From Lamellibrachia columna (taxonomy: Eukaryota; Annelida; Polychaeta; Sabellida; Siboglinidae), in contig OY759263.1 in the NCBI GenBank assembly GCA_963662155.1, forward strand, positions 39,421,591 to 39,485,590: a DNA stretch of 64,000 nucleotides, written 5' to 3'. Shown one piece after another: positions 44,522 through 57,159 of this stretch. How positions within the stretch are numbered: position 1 is the first letter of the stretch; each line of letters starts with the position of its first letter. Below the pieces are notes generated by a model, which saw only the letters and a program-made list of their open reading frames with translations, ran no database searches and was not told the origin of the DNA. A program made the translations under genes and the position numbers.

Positions 44522-46520
44522 GTAGGAACCACATATTTTACTTGCAGTTCTCCTCTTTATCCATGAAGTTCTGGGTGAGGCTGGCACCGATACCGGTCAT
44601 CGATTTTTATTTTCCCTTCTTCTTCGTCTGCCTGGGTGTGCAGACCTATTATCAAACTGTAATCCACACACCTACTGCAAATATTCAACGAAAACTGTGC
44701 CTCACGTGGAATGTATGGACCATGACCCCTGACATGTCCCCGCACTATGACCCCTGGCATGTCCCCGGACTATGATTTGATTAACGATTCCAGAAAAAGT
44801 GCTGTCATCGACCGTGAACTGACCAAAAGGTCAGTTGATATTGCAGCACTCCAAGAAATAAGACTACTCGAGAAAGGCTCCAGCAGAGAACGTGTGTATA
44901 CAATATACTGGTCAGGGAAACCAGATTGCTCCAAACGTCAACACGGCATTGGACGTGCTGTGAAGAACATCTTTTACAACAAGCTAGAGGGACCACAAGC
45001 AATCTCTGATCGTATTATGACAGGGCACCTCTCTTTGCAGAAAAGTAACGCCACGATTATATGTGCCTACGCACCAATGTTGATAGCTCAACCAGAAGTC
45101 AAAGATTTCTTCTATGCAGCACTTGCACAAGTAGTTGAGTCTGTGCCCAAATCAGACAAGCTAATCCTACTTTGGGACTTCAATGTTCGCGTGGGCAATG
45201 ACAGAGAATCCTGGCCCGACAATGTAGGTATTTTAGGCATTGGGAAAATAAATGACAGCGTCTCCTAGAGTTGAGTGCTAAATTCCAACTCTGTGTCGCT
45301 AACACCTACACACAATACAAAGACCATCACAAGGTCTCCTGGAGGCATCCCTGATCCAAGACATGGCATCAACTAGACCTCGTACTGATTAGACGTCGCC
45401 ATTTGAACGATGTCACCAAAACTAGATCATACCACAGTGCAGATTGCTACACAGATCACAGTCTTGTTATTTCAAACATGAAATTGTCGCCTAAACCCCA
45501 CCACAGAGGAAAGCAACATGGGCAAACCAGAGTTAATATAGCCCACATTAGTATTCGACAACTGACTGCGGACCACAACACAACGGGAATACAAAAATGA
45601 GTACTGGCAGCTTCCCAAACAAACCATTCACCAATCAGCCCTGGTCATTTTCGCGTAAGCTCTCACCGCAACCCAAACTGGTTTACAGCCAGTCTTGACA
45701 CCACGAAGCCGGCGACTGAAGCAAAACGTAAGACGTTTTCGGAATTCAAAAGTAGGCCAAATGTGACAACCGGTGCTCGCTACAGCGAGTCTCGAAGTCT
45801 AGCTCAAAGAACTGCCAGACGAGCACTTCATCTATACTATGTTGGCCTAAGTGAGGATATCGAGACAGCGGCAAAAGCTTGGAACTCGACAAGTTTATAT
45901 GCAGACATAAAAACAGCTATAGGCTCCACAATAAAGAAAACAACGCCTCTCAGATCGCACACTAACAAAAAGAGCCGACCAAATGAATCGATGGGTTGAA
46001 CACTTCTCCGATCTTTACGGCAAGGAAACACTGCACCTACAGTTGACAAAGTGTCATCCATGGAGATTATGGAAGAACTCGACGATAAAGCACAGTTCAC
46101 AGAGATGGAGGCAGTTGTCACCAGATTGTCAAATAACAAAGCCTCAGGCAGAGACGCGATTCCTGCAGACCTGATCAAGGCTGGCAGACAAGTGTTGTTA
46201 TCGTCACTCTACAGTCAGTCTAAAGTGCTGGCGAAAACACACAGTTCCACAGGAAATGAGGGACTCAAATATAATCACTCTGTACAAAAACAAGGGCGAC
46301 AGAGGTGACTGCAATAACTATAGAGGACTATCTCTGCTAAGTGTTGTAGGTCAAATATTTGCACGTATTATTCTTACATGTCTACAAACGCTGGCTGAAC
46401 GAGTGTACCCTGACTCAGTGTGGTTTCCGCTCAGGTAGAGGAACTGTAGATATTTTCTGTGTAAGACAACTACAAGAAAAAGCAAGCGAGCAACAGACGC
46501 CACTCCACGCGGCCTTTGTG

Positions 46521-46625
46521 GATCTCACTAAAGCCTTTGGGGATCTCACTAAAGCCTTTGGGGATCTCACTAAAGCCTTTGGGGATCTCACTAAAGCCTT
46601 TGGGGATCTCACTAAAGCTTTTGAC
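46521..46625 (+). repeat. 21-bp tandem repeat, five copies, over RT motif A
   Basis: GATCTCACTAAAGCCTTTGG plus one base repeats five times in frame, giving DLTKAF five times; only the last copy continues into the normal DYKN sequence. Confidence 0.95.
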
Positions 46626-47787
46626 TACAAGAATCGAGAAGCGCTCTTCACTATTCTCAAGAAAGTTGGATGTCCTCCAATCTCACTTGAATTATTCCAC
46701 GAAAATATGCAAGGCACTGCCCAAGTCGATGGAATGATATCAGAACATTTTCCCATTGTAAATGATGTGAAGCAGGGCTGTGTTCTGGCAACAACTCTTT
46801 TCTGGATATACTCTAACCTTGCTAACCCTGCTGTGGGCCTGATAACCAGAATTGATGCCAATTTATTTTCTACATCACGTCTGAAGGCTAAGACAAAAAC
46901 AACAACGTTACATGTGTGCGAGGACCTCTGTGCAGATGACGCTGCCTTCTGCTCTCATTCCGAGGAACAGCTTCAGTCTATCATAGACAGTTTTTCCAAT
47001 ACTTGCTCAGCACTTGGCTTCAAAATCAGTATCAAAAAGACTGTCGTCACGAGTCACGGGACTCAAGCAGCCAAGATCACTCTCAATGATGAAACACTCG
47101 AAACCGTGGAGAACTATGCATACTTAGGCTCCATCATGTCCAACCATTTCACGCTTGACATTAACACACGAATAGGTAAAGCTACACCATCCTTTGACTC
47201 TCAAAAAGAGATTGGCCCAACAAGAGCCTGACACTACATACAAAACTGAAAGTATATCATGCATGCGTGCTCAGCATCCTTTTGTGTGGTGCAGATACCT
47301 GGACTACCTATCGTAAACAGGAATTGAAATTAAACACTTTCCACCTACGCTGCCTATGTACTGTCCTTGGCGTGAAATGGCAAGACAAAATTACCAACAT
47401 AAAATCCTACAATGCTGCAACTCAACTCCACTAAGCAGCATTCTAAAACAGAGACGGTTACGTTGGCTTGGTCACGTATACCGTATGCCCATTGACAGCC
47501 TCCCTAAACTAATTATGTACGGGGAGTTAACGGCCAGTTGGCCGACCCAAATTGAGATACCAAGATATCATAAAAAGACACCTGAAAGATTATGGCATCG
47601 ATCCTATGCACTGGCAAACAGTTGCTGAAGAACAACCTACCTGGCGAACCAGTCTTACTGGCGATTCTGCTATAACCATGAAAGCATACCAGATTCACCA
47701 GGAGATCAAGCATGTGAGGCGTCATGCTCGCAATCAACCGACACGATGCAGCAAACAAAAGCATTGTCTCACGAGACAGAAGATGTT

Positions 47788-47790
<3 letters not shown>

Positions 47791-47876
<86 letters not shown>
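47791..47876. repeat. (TAC)n microsatellite
   Basis: About 28 ACT/TAC units at the 3' end of the RTE-like element, probably grown from its tail. Confidence 0.95.
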
Positions 47877-47877
<1 letters not shown>

Positions 47878-48000
47878 ACTACTATTATGATTAGTAACTG
47901 TAGCGGAGAGATATATTTTTCCAGGTTGAAACTGATACAAATGAACACCTACCCACAATAAGCCAGAACAGACTGGTTCATCTAACTAAGTACGGAGTAA

Positions 48001-48115
48001 GACATCATGCGTCATATTAATCATGACAAGATTTGGTCGGCTTTCAGTGCTGCACAAACCAAGTCACTAGTGTTTGAGAAAGTTCAACAGATGTACATCT
48101 CCAGTACCGCTGGTA
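48001..48115 (+). other. Possible further exon of the VWD gene
   Basis: Open in the frame ending at a good GTAAGT donor (48116), with an acceptor-like CAAG near 48030 that would give phase 0. The peptide (IWSAFSAAQTKSLVFEK) has no Cys and no recognised domain, so support is weak. Confidence 0.2.
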
Positions 48116-48400
48116 AGTAATTTGGTGGAAAGTATTTGGATGTCACTCTTTGTTTCCTCAGGAGAATTAGTACAGTCTCTATTTACGCTGTATTTGTTTG
48201 TATAATTTTCTGGTATGTCATTTCTCCAAAATCAATAGTAGGCCTACGCTTCTTGACCTTTGTCTTTCACGCATTCGGTAAAACCGTCCCCTCCTACAAA
48301 AATTTACCAGGCCCCCACATTGTTAAAACAGCGCTGTATATATCCATTAATGTTACTTGGGGTCTACGAATTGTAAGCCAGTGCCAAACACTGGCGCCCC

Positions 48401-48845
48401 CTAGGTAGGGAGAGTAAGAGCACTACAGCGAATATGCAGTAGTGGTTGACGATAATTATGTTCAATGGTTTTATGGACTTGGCCGCATTCGCATCTTGCT
48501 GTGTCTTCGATGCGCCATTTGTGCATTTTCGCACCGTCTGTGTACAGTTCTAATGCGGTTGATGGTGGTCCACTGGCGACGAGGACGGTCAAATCTGAGA
48601 GGTTGGGTTGTAGGATTCTGGACAAGTTTGCTGGGTTATTGTGTATGTTGAACCCCACTCTCGTCTCCACTTCTCTTTCTCGATGAAGTTGGTTTCTATG
48701 CAGAAGCCTGCTTCAGTCCACACAAGCCATCGCAAAGTGAGACGTTGTGGTGGATCTGGGATGATGTCACTGAATGGAAGTTTGTTGGTGAGGGCAGGCA
48801 ATCAGCAGGTTGGTTCAGCGTACCAGAAATTGTTCGCATAGCGAA
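48401..48845 (-). pseudogene. Jockey-like LINE 3' ORF remnant
   Basis: Minus-strand fragments (LPFSDIIPDPPQR; NIHNNPANLSRILQPN; KMHKWRIEDTARCECG and KTIEH) match the end of jockey/CR1-like retrotransposon ORFs, where a Trp-x-x-x-Asp-Cys-x-Cys-Gly tail with EH follows the RT. Two frames are needed, so it is broken. No RT core is present. Confidence 0.55.
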
Positions 48846-49225
48846 TTTAAGCCGAGTTTCGACGAGACTCGAGTGGGCGCTATGTTGCCACGCAGGGCAA
48901 TAGAATTACCCCGTGGAATAAACCAGTCCGAAGGGTTCGCACATTGCATCCCTAGAACGTCCTTGTTAGCTTGTGGAAGATGGTGTTGCGGGTTTTAATC
49001 TGTTTACTTATCTAAATCTAACAGGTGGTGTTTGTAAGTGAGGCTACGGTCGAGGACGCCGCCGAGATATTTCGGCAGATGGTCAAATAAAGGAACACGT
49101 ATATAGCCGCCTATATCGGAATTATTGTCAATGTAAAGACTGAAATATTAGCAGCCGGCTAATATTAAGCCTTAAGTAAGTATAACGATACGTGTCGGCA
49201 CCACTTGGTCGGCACAGCTTCAGTA

Positions 49226-51674
49226 GGGGAGAGTTGCCGGGATTGGACCAGTTCCTCGATCGGACCAGTGCTGTATATTCCATATTACTTGTATACCGTG
49301 GCATCGTTTATCGATGTTATCATTCATCAGTGGCATTTCGGATGACACGGTAAATCTAGAAGAAATAGCAGTACTTTTTAAATAGTTATCACCGAAAGTA
49401 GGTTTTCTATGTCCTCGACATAATAATAAGGCCGTGATCAGTTATCAGTACAGCACCTTTGGTCATACTTACAATTGAAAATTTGTGTCCAACGTATGTG
49501 GCGATAATAAGAATTTTGAAGTGGATGTCGTCTGATTGTGATGACAACGCAATATTTTTAACACATGAAATTCCACGATTGGACCACTGTAGTTGCCACA
49601 ATTGGACCAGTGACCCACATAAGGGTATGCTATCATTATATGTGTGTAATTATGCCAACACAGTTGATTGATTACCAGAAAGTAATATTAGACAAGGTCA
49701 AGGGAGCAATTATAATAATGCAAATAAAGGAAGTTGGTAAGTGGTCCAATCGAGGGAACTTGTAACACAACACATTTGATCACAGGTAAATATACATTGT
49801 TTCGGACTACCAAAGGCAAAGACTTTATTAGGATGTACATAAATTTAGTGCCAATGGTCATATATAAACGGAAGAGGATGAAAATAGAACTGACAAATGG
49901 TGGACCTCCGGGGGCAAAGGCTCGATGTCCAATGAGTGTTTTGTTATTTGGTTCTGACATTTCGTAGATTTTGTTAAACCAACGAAGGAGGAGACTGTTG
50001 TGTTCAAACTTGATAGCCACGTGACCCACACAAAGAATTTGGCTGCAACTGATATGGTTTGGGAACCGATTCCAGCCTTTGGGTGGGGATTTTTCGGACA
50101 GTTTGGGAAATACTACGATGATGCATTGAGGATGTGAAGTGAAGTGAAGTTTATTTGTTTAGATCTTACATACATAGTCAAATAACAGTTTGTACATATT
50201 TTACATAGTTTTTATGATATAGGGAGGCCTGCACTAAGACCTGAGAGATCGCTATCGTACAATCCTCCCATGTGGATGAGAGAACATGTAGGCAGACCAG
50301 TGACAACATGGCAAGTCGCCGAAATTCCTAATGTGGCGTACAAAAAAGCGGCATCTGTTCAGAATGTTGATAGTTGCTTCAGGAAGGCAGGTCTGTGGTC
50401 ATTGACCATGTACTATTCCAAGACTCCGACTTCGCAGCTGCTACGGTAACTAATGTAATCACGGAAGCTGTACAAGAGCACAACCTTATATGCCACCTAG
50501 CTGTGACCCCAGCTGTTGCAGCTCCAGCACTGATAGCTGTTGCCATGGTGACTGCACAAGAGCACAACCATACGCCACCTCTGACACCAGCTGTTGTAGC
50601 TCCAGCACTGACAGATGTTTCAATGGAAGAGTTATGACCACCGATAAAAGAAACTAGCTAAACAAAGCAAAATCGGACCTGAAAAAGCTACACCTACTAG
50701 GCCTACACCCACCCAAGAGCCCAGTACTTCTAAGACCACTGCAACTCAATAACAGTTCTGATCCACCCAAACCTAGTCGATTGCAGCTCATCAAGGACAT
50801 CGAAGGATGCAGAACTGGTCAATGGTGCGCCATTTTGTACGATGGTAAAATCTACACAGGCATAATGCGACGAGTCATGGATGTAACGAAAAAAACTGTA
50901 GCGGTGCAGTGCGTGTAAATTGTGGGACAGAACAGGTTCCGATGGCCTCTGAAGGATGACACAGCAGTATGCGAATTGCAGTTGACACTATGCAGGCATA
51001 GTGCGATGAGTAATGGATGTGATGAAATACTCTGTTGTGCCAGTGCATGCAGTTGCGAGACAGAATATGTTGTGGTGGGCTCTGAAGGATGTCGATCATT
51101 TCCGCTAGCCTATCCCGGAGCCATATTGACAAAAGACTGAACATTAGGCCCTGTTAACATTTCATTTGACTATTGATTACTTTATGTTTCTAATGAACAC
51201 TATATTTTACTCACGTATTAATTCAAAGTTTGGTCTACAATTTGTTTGTTTGTCTAGTCGAAGAAGACATGGGACATATTGTGTAGGGTGGGTGGAACTA
51301 CAAAGATGCATATGCATACTGGTATTTATTAGTAAATTGTATTTGACTAATGATATTGTCATAATGAACACTCCATATTATTTATGTATCAATTCAAAAT
51401 TATGCTTAGTCCTATATATAATCATTTTAATTTTGGTCCAATCGAAGACATTGGGTGGTCCAATCGAGGAAACCGTGGCCACGATTGGACCGTTTTGTAA
51501 TTTTTTTTAATTATTTTTTTTCAAAATTCATCAATGATTTTCTGATGATTAATAGCTTGTTGTTGAAAATAAAATATAAACTCTATGTTAGTATATTGTT
51601 TACATCAATTCCATTTGTTTTCGCGGTTATATTCACGTTTATCGTTAGGGGTCCCAATCCCGGCAACTCTCCCC
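49226..51674. mobile_element. 2.4-kb TIR DNA transposon with TA target duplication
   Basis: The left end GGGGAGAGTTGCCGGGATTGG is matched exactly by the reverse complement of the right end (ending at 51674). TA flanks both ends (49224-49225, 51675-51676). It sits inside a short direct repeat (ACTTGGTCGGCACAGCTTCA) present at about 49203, 51690 and 51735. Copies of ATTGGACCAGT or its complement recur inside (about 49575, 49605, 49742, 51433, 51484). No complete transposase is present; coding remnants lie at 50374-51140. Confidence 0.7.
50374..51140 (+). pseudogene. Degenerate transposon ORF remnant in the TIR element
   Basis: The segment at 50800-50985 reads, across one frame break, WCAILYDGKIYTGIMRRVMD and then GQNRFRWPLKDDTAVCELQL. 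This is a Tyr/Trp-containing module resembling the C-terminal ends of some invertebrate transposon proteins. The same DNA is repeated in diverged form at about 50993-51095 (GGCATAGTGCGATGAGT and so on), so the end is tandemly duplicated. An open frame at 50374-50637 contains an internal Ala/Pro/Val-rich duplication. The function cannot be assigned. Confidence 0.35.
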
Positions 51675-51676
51675 TA

Positions 51677-53108
51677 AAGGTGGTAACTTCCAGCACTTGG
51701 TGGGCACAGCTTCAGTATGCGTGGTAAGTGCCAACACTTGGTCGGCACAGCTTCGATTCGGGCGGAATGGTCGCTCTGGGGGATGGCTGCTTCAAGTATT
51801 GGGGATAGCAGCAGTCAATAATGAGATGAACATGCATACCCAGGGTTCGGACATGGCCCCTTCATTACGCAAGTACACATACACACTCACACATGTACAC
51901 TAGTTGTCAGTCGGGAACAGGATTCCGAATGCACACAAGACGTCCCAGTAGCCATGGCCATTACGTGACTTTTTGCTTAACAATCGGGTCCCTCGTGTTA
52001 ACAAACATTGGACATCCCGTCATTCTGGCCCAAACATTTGTCTTTGCGACAAAAACAAAGAATAAACCTATTTAAACGAGAACAGAATGTGGGAAAGGTT
52101 TATCTGGCAGATGTGTGACACCCTTGTAATGTAATGCAATAAAGAAAAGCAAAGTAGAATGCACCATTGTAATGGGAGTATTCAATAACAAAATTGGAAA
52201 GAAACGACACCGAGCTGTCGCTAAAGTAGCACTCGATTTAAAACAATTAAACAGTAATTTGTTTGTTACAGTAATTGTTGGTAAAAGGTAATTGTTTTGT
52301 ACCAACAGAAAATACTAGGTATTCATATCGATGAGCGATAGTTTAACAGCTAACACAAGCAAGCTGATTGAAAAAAAATTATTACAGGATAAGTAAAAGT
52401 AGCAAAGATTGGGCGGTCATTTGTCCCACCACACAGAGACCTATCAGGTACATACAGATTGACCACCAACATAAAACAACTAATGTTGTTAACAAGATCA
52501 ACATATCCATCAAGTATAGTAAGCATTGAATTCATAGTATATGCAACCATTTTTCTTAAAAAACCTGTAACTTCTACGAGAGAAACTCTAAAAATAAATG
52601 TATTCAAACACAACGCAGATTGTTTGCACAAACAAATAAGCAATATGAAGAAATGAAATCACAGGATAATAACAAAGCATACAACACGAGAAACAGCAAT
52701 TGTAGAAAGGTGAGGATGGCGCGGAATAACCTAACTTCCTGTGTGCTAGAAACATGTCACAATCAGATCTCCAACGCAGAGGGTGACTAAGTCTGGACAC
52801 GAGGTAATGTAGCCTCATTTGGGCATAGGTACGTTTTGCATACTACGGAATGGACCATCCAAAAAATCATATACGGGAGGGGGTGTTTACAGTACTGTTA
52901 CGTAACACCGCCGATGTATGAATTCACTTGTGCATTTGCGATTTGTGCACACGCTACTCGGGTTGCAGTAGTAACCGTATCACATTATTCTTGTCGGTTC
53001 AAGTGGCGCGCGCTTTCTGACTAACTATTTTAACTTGTGTGACCGACGTGGAATGCGTATTTGATATTATTCTTTCTTTCTGACATTATGTATTGTGCTG
53101 AAATAAAA
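51677..53108. other. No gene seen
   Basis: Short direct repeats at 51690-51756, then anonymous AT-rich sequence. The open frames 52350-52643 and 52588-52818 show no domain. Confidence 0.4.
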
Positions 53109-53560
53109 TTATTCCAGAATTGAAAGACCTTAGTTACGAAAGCCGCATATTACAATGTGGTTTGACAACACTAGATACCAGGAGACTAAGAGGAGACCAA
53201 ATAGAAGTGTTTAAAATAGTGAACGGTTATGAGGATGTTGATAGGAATATGTTCTTCAAACTAAAGCAGTAGAACCAGAGGACACAAAGCAGCATTAGTT
53301 AAGGAGCAGTGTAGGTTGGACATGAGAAAGTACTCTTTCTCACAAAGGGTGATAAATGAATGGAACAAACTGCCAAATGATTGTGTTAATGCTAGTAGTA
53401 TGAATATGTTTAAAAATAGAATTGACAGATATTTGATAAGGGCGGGCTACACATAGATGAGAAAATTGTTGGACTCTTGATAAGCCAATGGCTTCCTTGT
53501 CCACTTGCTATCTGGAACTTGTTGTTTTGGATGGCAATCTTGTTAAATCTTGTTATATAT
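53109..53560 (+). pseudogene. Second, shorter copy of the CR1/jockey-type LINE
   Basis: Colinear with 2875-3335: translation gives ELKDLSYESR, then TRRLRGDQIEVFKIVNGYED. A small deletion at about 53266 (AAGCAGTAG) shifts the frame, and the end KYSFSQRVINEWNKLP continues in another frame. The 3' tail repeats AATCTTGTTA. Confidence 0.8.
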
Positions 53561-53829
53561 GGGGAATACATATGCAGCAAACTTAAAATGTTTAGTCTTG
53601 TTATAGAAAATGGTTGTAAGATTAATAATAATAATAGATTTTATTTGATATAAAGCCAGATCCAATTCTAAATTGTTCAAGGCGCTTTACAAGACAAATA
53701 GTTATACAATTCCTAAATTAACATGCAATTCCTTACTTTACATTATACAAGCTAGTTAAAATAAGAATATAAAATATATCTAGTGTAATAAAATATAATA
53801 TAATAATCATATATTAATTTAATATATAT
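53561..53829. other. AT-rich sequence with a CAAGGCGCTTTACAAGA block
   Basis: The block at about 53678-53696 resembles the ends of short interspersed repeats common in invertebrates. No gene was seen. Confidence 0.3.
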
Positions 53830-54215
53830 GTATATATATATATATATGTTAATTAAAATTATATATATAATCTGTGGTGCTGAGAGGTTGGACCACACAC
53901 CCAGCCTATTTTATGATCTCCGCATTCTAAAACTGCCAGATATGGTGAAACTAAAAACTGCTGAAATTATATATAAAGCATTTAACAATTCATTACCAAC
54001 CAACATACAAAAGCTTTTCGTTTTTTTATGACCCTATTTATTTGACCTGACAAAATTGTGTATTTAAACAAAAGTACGCATGCACTAATCTAAAGACAGT
54101 GTGTATATCAATTAACGGTGTAAAGTTATGGAATTCCCTTGATAGCTCATTCATTCATTGCAAGAGTGTTCATCTTTTCAAAAAGAACCATACCGTTCAA
54201 CTATTGCATAGCTAG
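53830..54215 (+). pseudogene. LINE ORF C-terminal remnant
   Basis: An open stretch (HTPSLFYDLRILKLPDMVKL, then FNNSLPTNIQKLF) is followed after a stop by GVKLWNSLDSS and HLFKKNH. This is the usual C-terminal tail of several non-LTR retrotransposon ORFs. No RT core remains. Confidence 0.55.
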
Positions 54216-54768
54216 GTAACCAATGAGTAACCCGATTATTGTGAAAAAATTAATTGTATTGCAGTATAATTCTCTTTAAAAAATACACATACACTTGTAT
54301 TATTTAGTGTCAGTTAGTTTGCTACAGGGAAACAGAGTAATTGTTGGTAAAGAAAAACATCTGTGTCGAAAAAAAAACGCGTAAATCTACAATTCTGAGC
54401 AGATGCAATTTACACTACAGTACACACATGGTAAAACTATGTATGTCCTGTATTTGACCAATTTACTCTGCATCCTGTAGCAGACTTGTTCATTCGAACA
54501 CCAGTCCAATTTCTCTGGAAAGCATTACTACACACACTCAATTGAGACTCATAATGCCATCACTGTATATTGCCTGGTTGCTAATTTTATGAAGCAGATG
54601 TAACTGAAGCAGAGAACAAAGTTACCCATCCTCTGAAGGACAGCTACACAAGTTAAACCTTATTCTACCATTTGGTGCTACCAGTCCCGCTACAATGGGG
54701 TTTTCCACAAAATTAATATAAACACAAAAGTAAACATTTGAAGTATGCCACATTAATGTGATTCGTGC

Positions 54769-54832
54769 CCTCCCTCCCTCTCCCCAACTCCCTCCCCCTC
54801 CCTCCCTCTCCCCTCCTTCCCTCCCTCCCTCC
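54769..54832. repeat. CCCT-rich polypyrimidine tract
   Basis: CTCCCTCCCTCC-type run, asymmetrical between strands. Confidence 0.85.
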
Positions 54833-54965
54833 CTATAAAGTAAAGAAACATGGGACCACCTGGAAAGAAATTAAGAAAGCAGCAAATAATAGAGTACGTT
54901 GGAAAAGAGTCGTTTCGGCCCTATGCTCTACCTTGAGTGAAGAGGACTAAGTAAGTAAGTAAGTG
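54833..54965 (+). pseudogene. LINE 3' end with (TAAG)n tail
   Basis: The peptide GTTWKEIKKAANNRVRWKRV, then VSALCSTLSEED and stop, is a typical C-terminus of a non-LTR retrotransposon ORF. It is followed by TAAGTAAGTAAGTAAG, a simple-repeat 3' end. It is extremely 5' truncated. Confidence 0.65.
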
Positions 54966-55383
54966 GTTGTCATGGCATTTGCTGGATTGTTTTAAAATGT
55001 GCTCAACCTGTGTATGATTAGCAATGACCATATTAGCCCAAAGTGAAACTTGTCTAAGCCATTCATAACAAGAACTTGTGTGCCAAATGTTGTGATTCCA
55101 GATGTTGCTCTCATTTTTGACAACTGAGAACTGACAGACACATTTACAGGTTGACAGATGGACAGACAGACTTACAGACATGTAGACAGACAAACACGCA
55201 GACAAACAGACAGACAGAAACACCCACAGGTTGCAAAGCCAGCCATACTTTCATGGTAAATAATTGAGGCACATATCTGACATTTCTATTCTAGGTGGTT
55301 AGCTCTTTTATGTGTTTGACTGACTGAGTTAATAAGGGCCATGTTCTTTTTTATACAGACAGAAAAGAACTTTGGTGCAGTTT

Positions 55384-55613
55384 CTAAAGTTGCACACATG
55401 GAGAGTTCTCTTTACTGACACAGACGTCTGTATGACGAATATTGTCTTGATAGGTTGTGTTGAAATGCTCATCACTGAAACAATTATTGTCAACGCCATC
55501 AGCTGCGTCATATAAACACCAGATGTATCGGTCACATCTGTACGGATGGGCCATGTGCCACTGTGACTCCTCTGGATGTTGTGCCTTGGCAGCTTTGCAA
55601 GCTCTCTGTGCAT
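55384..55613 (-). CDS. Last exon of the EGF gene: chitin-binding type 2 (CBM14-like) module
   Basis: A TTTACAG acceptor (phase 1, like the upstream exons) opens a frame that ends at TAG 55384-55386. Six cysteines have spacings of 20, 5, 11, 19 and 7 residues. The aromatic segment YRCDRYIWC lies between Cys 2 and 3, and CFSDEHFN follows Cys 4. This is the peritrophin/CBM14 pattern, which binds chitin or similar polymers. The Cys4-Cys5 spacing is somewhat long. It would form the extracellular C-terminus of the protein. Confidence 0.65.
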
Positions 55614-56862
55614 CTGTAAACATACAGTCAGCATGGTCATATAATGAAATGGTTCATACAAGTAGTGTTTTTGGAGGCAACAGCATTTGTATGCATTGTA
55701 GCAGTACACATGCATGCATACATACACTATCTGGTATGGTAGCACACCTTCTATCTGTGTGTCATGCAGGTCTTGCAGTCACCATATAATCAAAACAAGG
55801 AGACTCCCTGGATGCTGTATACAAGTAAGTAGCCACTTATGCTGCGGCATGCGACAGTATTGAGAATATGTCAACCACTTTCTAGGATTATCTGAATTAC
55901 AACATATTTTCTTTCTACATAGAAGGCATGTATATGTCAGGGAGACGGACATTGGCCTAGGAACAATACATAATGAAATTGGTTACTGTTATGACTACAA
56001 ATTACAATAAAGTTCATGCCGTTTTCAAATTATTGTACAATAAATCAATATTGTGTAACTGTTGCAAATGGATGCAAGTAAATTGTCTTATGTCTCTTAA
56101 TGAGACAAGTAGCCATGGATGACTGGCTTTGTTGATGGATCTATACAACAGACGTAGCTAATTTACTAAAAAAACTTAAATTGCATTATACGTGTAGCTA
56201 ACTCTGAAAGAAAAAGCATTCCACGTGCACAAGTAAACATTATTAAGTTATAAGTTAAATATCAGGGTGGCTCCTATGATAGTGATTTAGCTTGGTCTCA
56301 TTAGGAGTCTCCCTGACCCATATTAAGGTACCTTGTCAAGCCCTTGGTGATTACATATAAGAGCACATGTTCAACTATTCAATTAATACATATTATTTAT
56401 AATTACAATCTGAAACAAATATTCTCCATGTTATATATATGGTCAAACATTCAGTGACATGCTGGTTTCACCCACTTAGGCTCAAATCTATGTGGACTTT
56501 AGAAGAACAGAGTCATGCACTGAGGACACAACATCACAACCAAACATGTGACACTGCTGGCCAAAGAACATGAAGGTCAACATGAAAATCAGTGAAGTGA
56601 TCGAAAAACATGAGAGGCACGTAGTGATCAACCAAGATGGAGGTTACAACTTTCCCACGATTTTCATGTAACAAATGTCATGTGACAACCACCAACATGG
56701 TCATATGGCACCAAAGAGCAGCTCAGACTGACGCTGATGAAGGGACTGAGATGGTCTAGAAATCTATGTTGAACTAATACTCGAGACTGAAAGGTAGGTA
56801 CTGTTTAATTCTCCTGCAGGATTCAGACACTCTACTTAACAGTTTGGAAATTATGGTATTAC
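55614..56862. other. Intron, no exon seen
   Basis: No domain or repeat of note. Confidence 0.45.
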
Positions 56863-57000
56863 CTGTTCTATCGAAAAAACACGTCCTCAAATTGGGCCGT
56901 TCTGTTGCTGAACAGCTGCATAATTGACATGTACAGTTGAAGCCCAACTCTAGGATGTTGCATGTGCCGTACATACATGGATCACTTTCACATGCGATAT
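56863..57000 (-). CDS. Cys-rich, partly EGF-like exon of the EGF gene
   Basis: 138 nt between a TGTTACAG acceptor and a GTAATA donor, phase 1 at both ends. The first half is EGF-like (ACESDPCMYGTC, then GFNCTC). The usual second half is replaced by QLCSCSATERPNLRTCFFD, so the Cys pattern deviates from EGF (eight Cys in total). It lies between the last EGF exon (58857-58970) and the chitin-binding exon. Confidence 0.55.
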
Positions 57001-57159
57001 CTGTAACAAGATATTGTAAATTAAGCTACTTTATATTTTTCTCTTTGCAGCCTATCAGTATGGTTCACTACAGACAATTTCTTAAGGTGTCCGATTATCC
57101 TGAAATAAAAGTAATGAAACTTTAAATCTTAAAGGTTGTTTGAAATCTATTAGACCCAA

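Larger units (their letters stand above)
44640..47886 (+). pseudogene. Decayed RTE-type LINE with frameshifts
   Basis: Endonuclease part at 44747-45268 (STRKSAVIDREL-like start region, ALQEIRLLEKGS, ICAYAPMLIAQPE, WDFNVRVGNDRESWPDN). Then frame-shifted pieces to 46359-47231 with the reverse transcriptase (RGTVDIFCVRQLQEKASEQQ, DLTKAF repeats, KQGCVLATTLF, CADDAAFCSH). A terminal piece (RRLRWLGHVYRMP) at 47450-47500 and a (TAC)n tail at 47791-47876 close it. At least four frame breaks make it non-functional. The layout resembles RTE elements often annotated as craniofacial development protein 2-like. It lies downstream of the last clear VWD-gene exon. Confidence 0.8.

Noticed and set aside
44747..45268. 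Host endonuclease or craniofacial development gene
   Set aside because: The downstream reverse transcriptase fragments and the (TAC)n tail show it is part of an RTE-like LINE.
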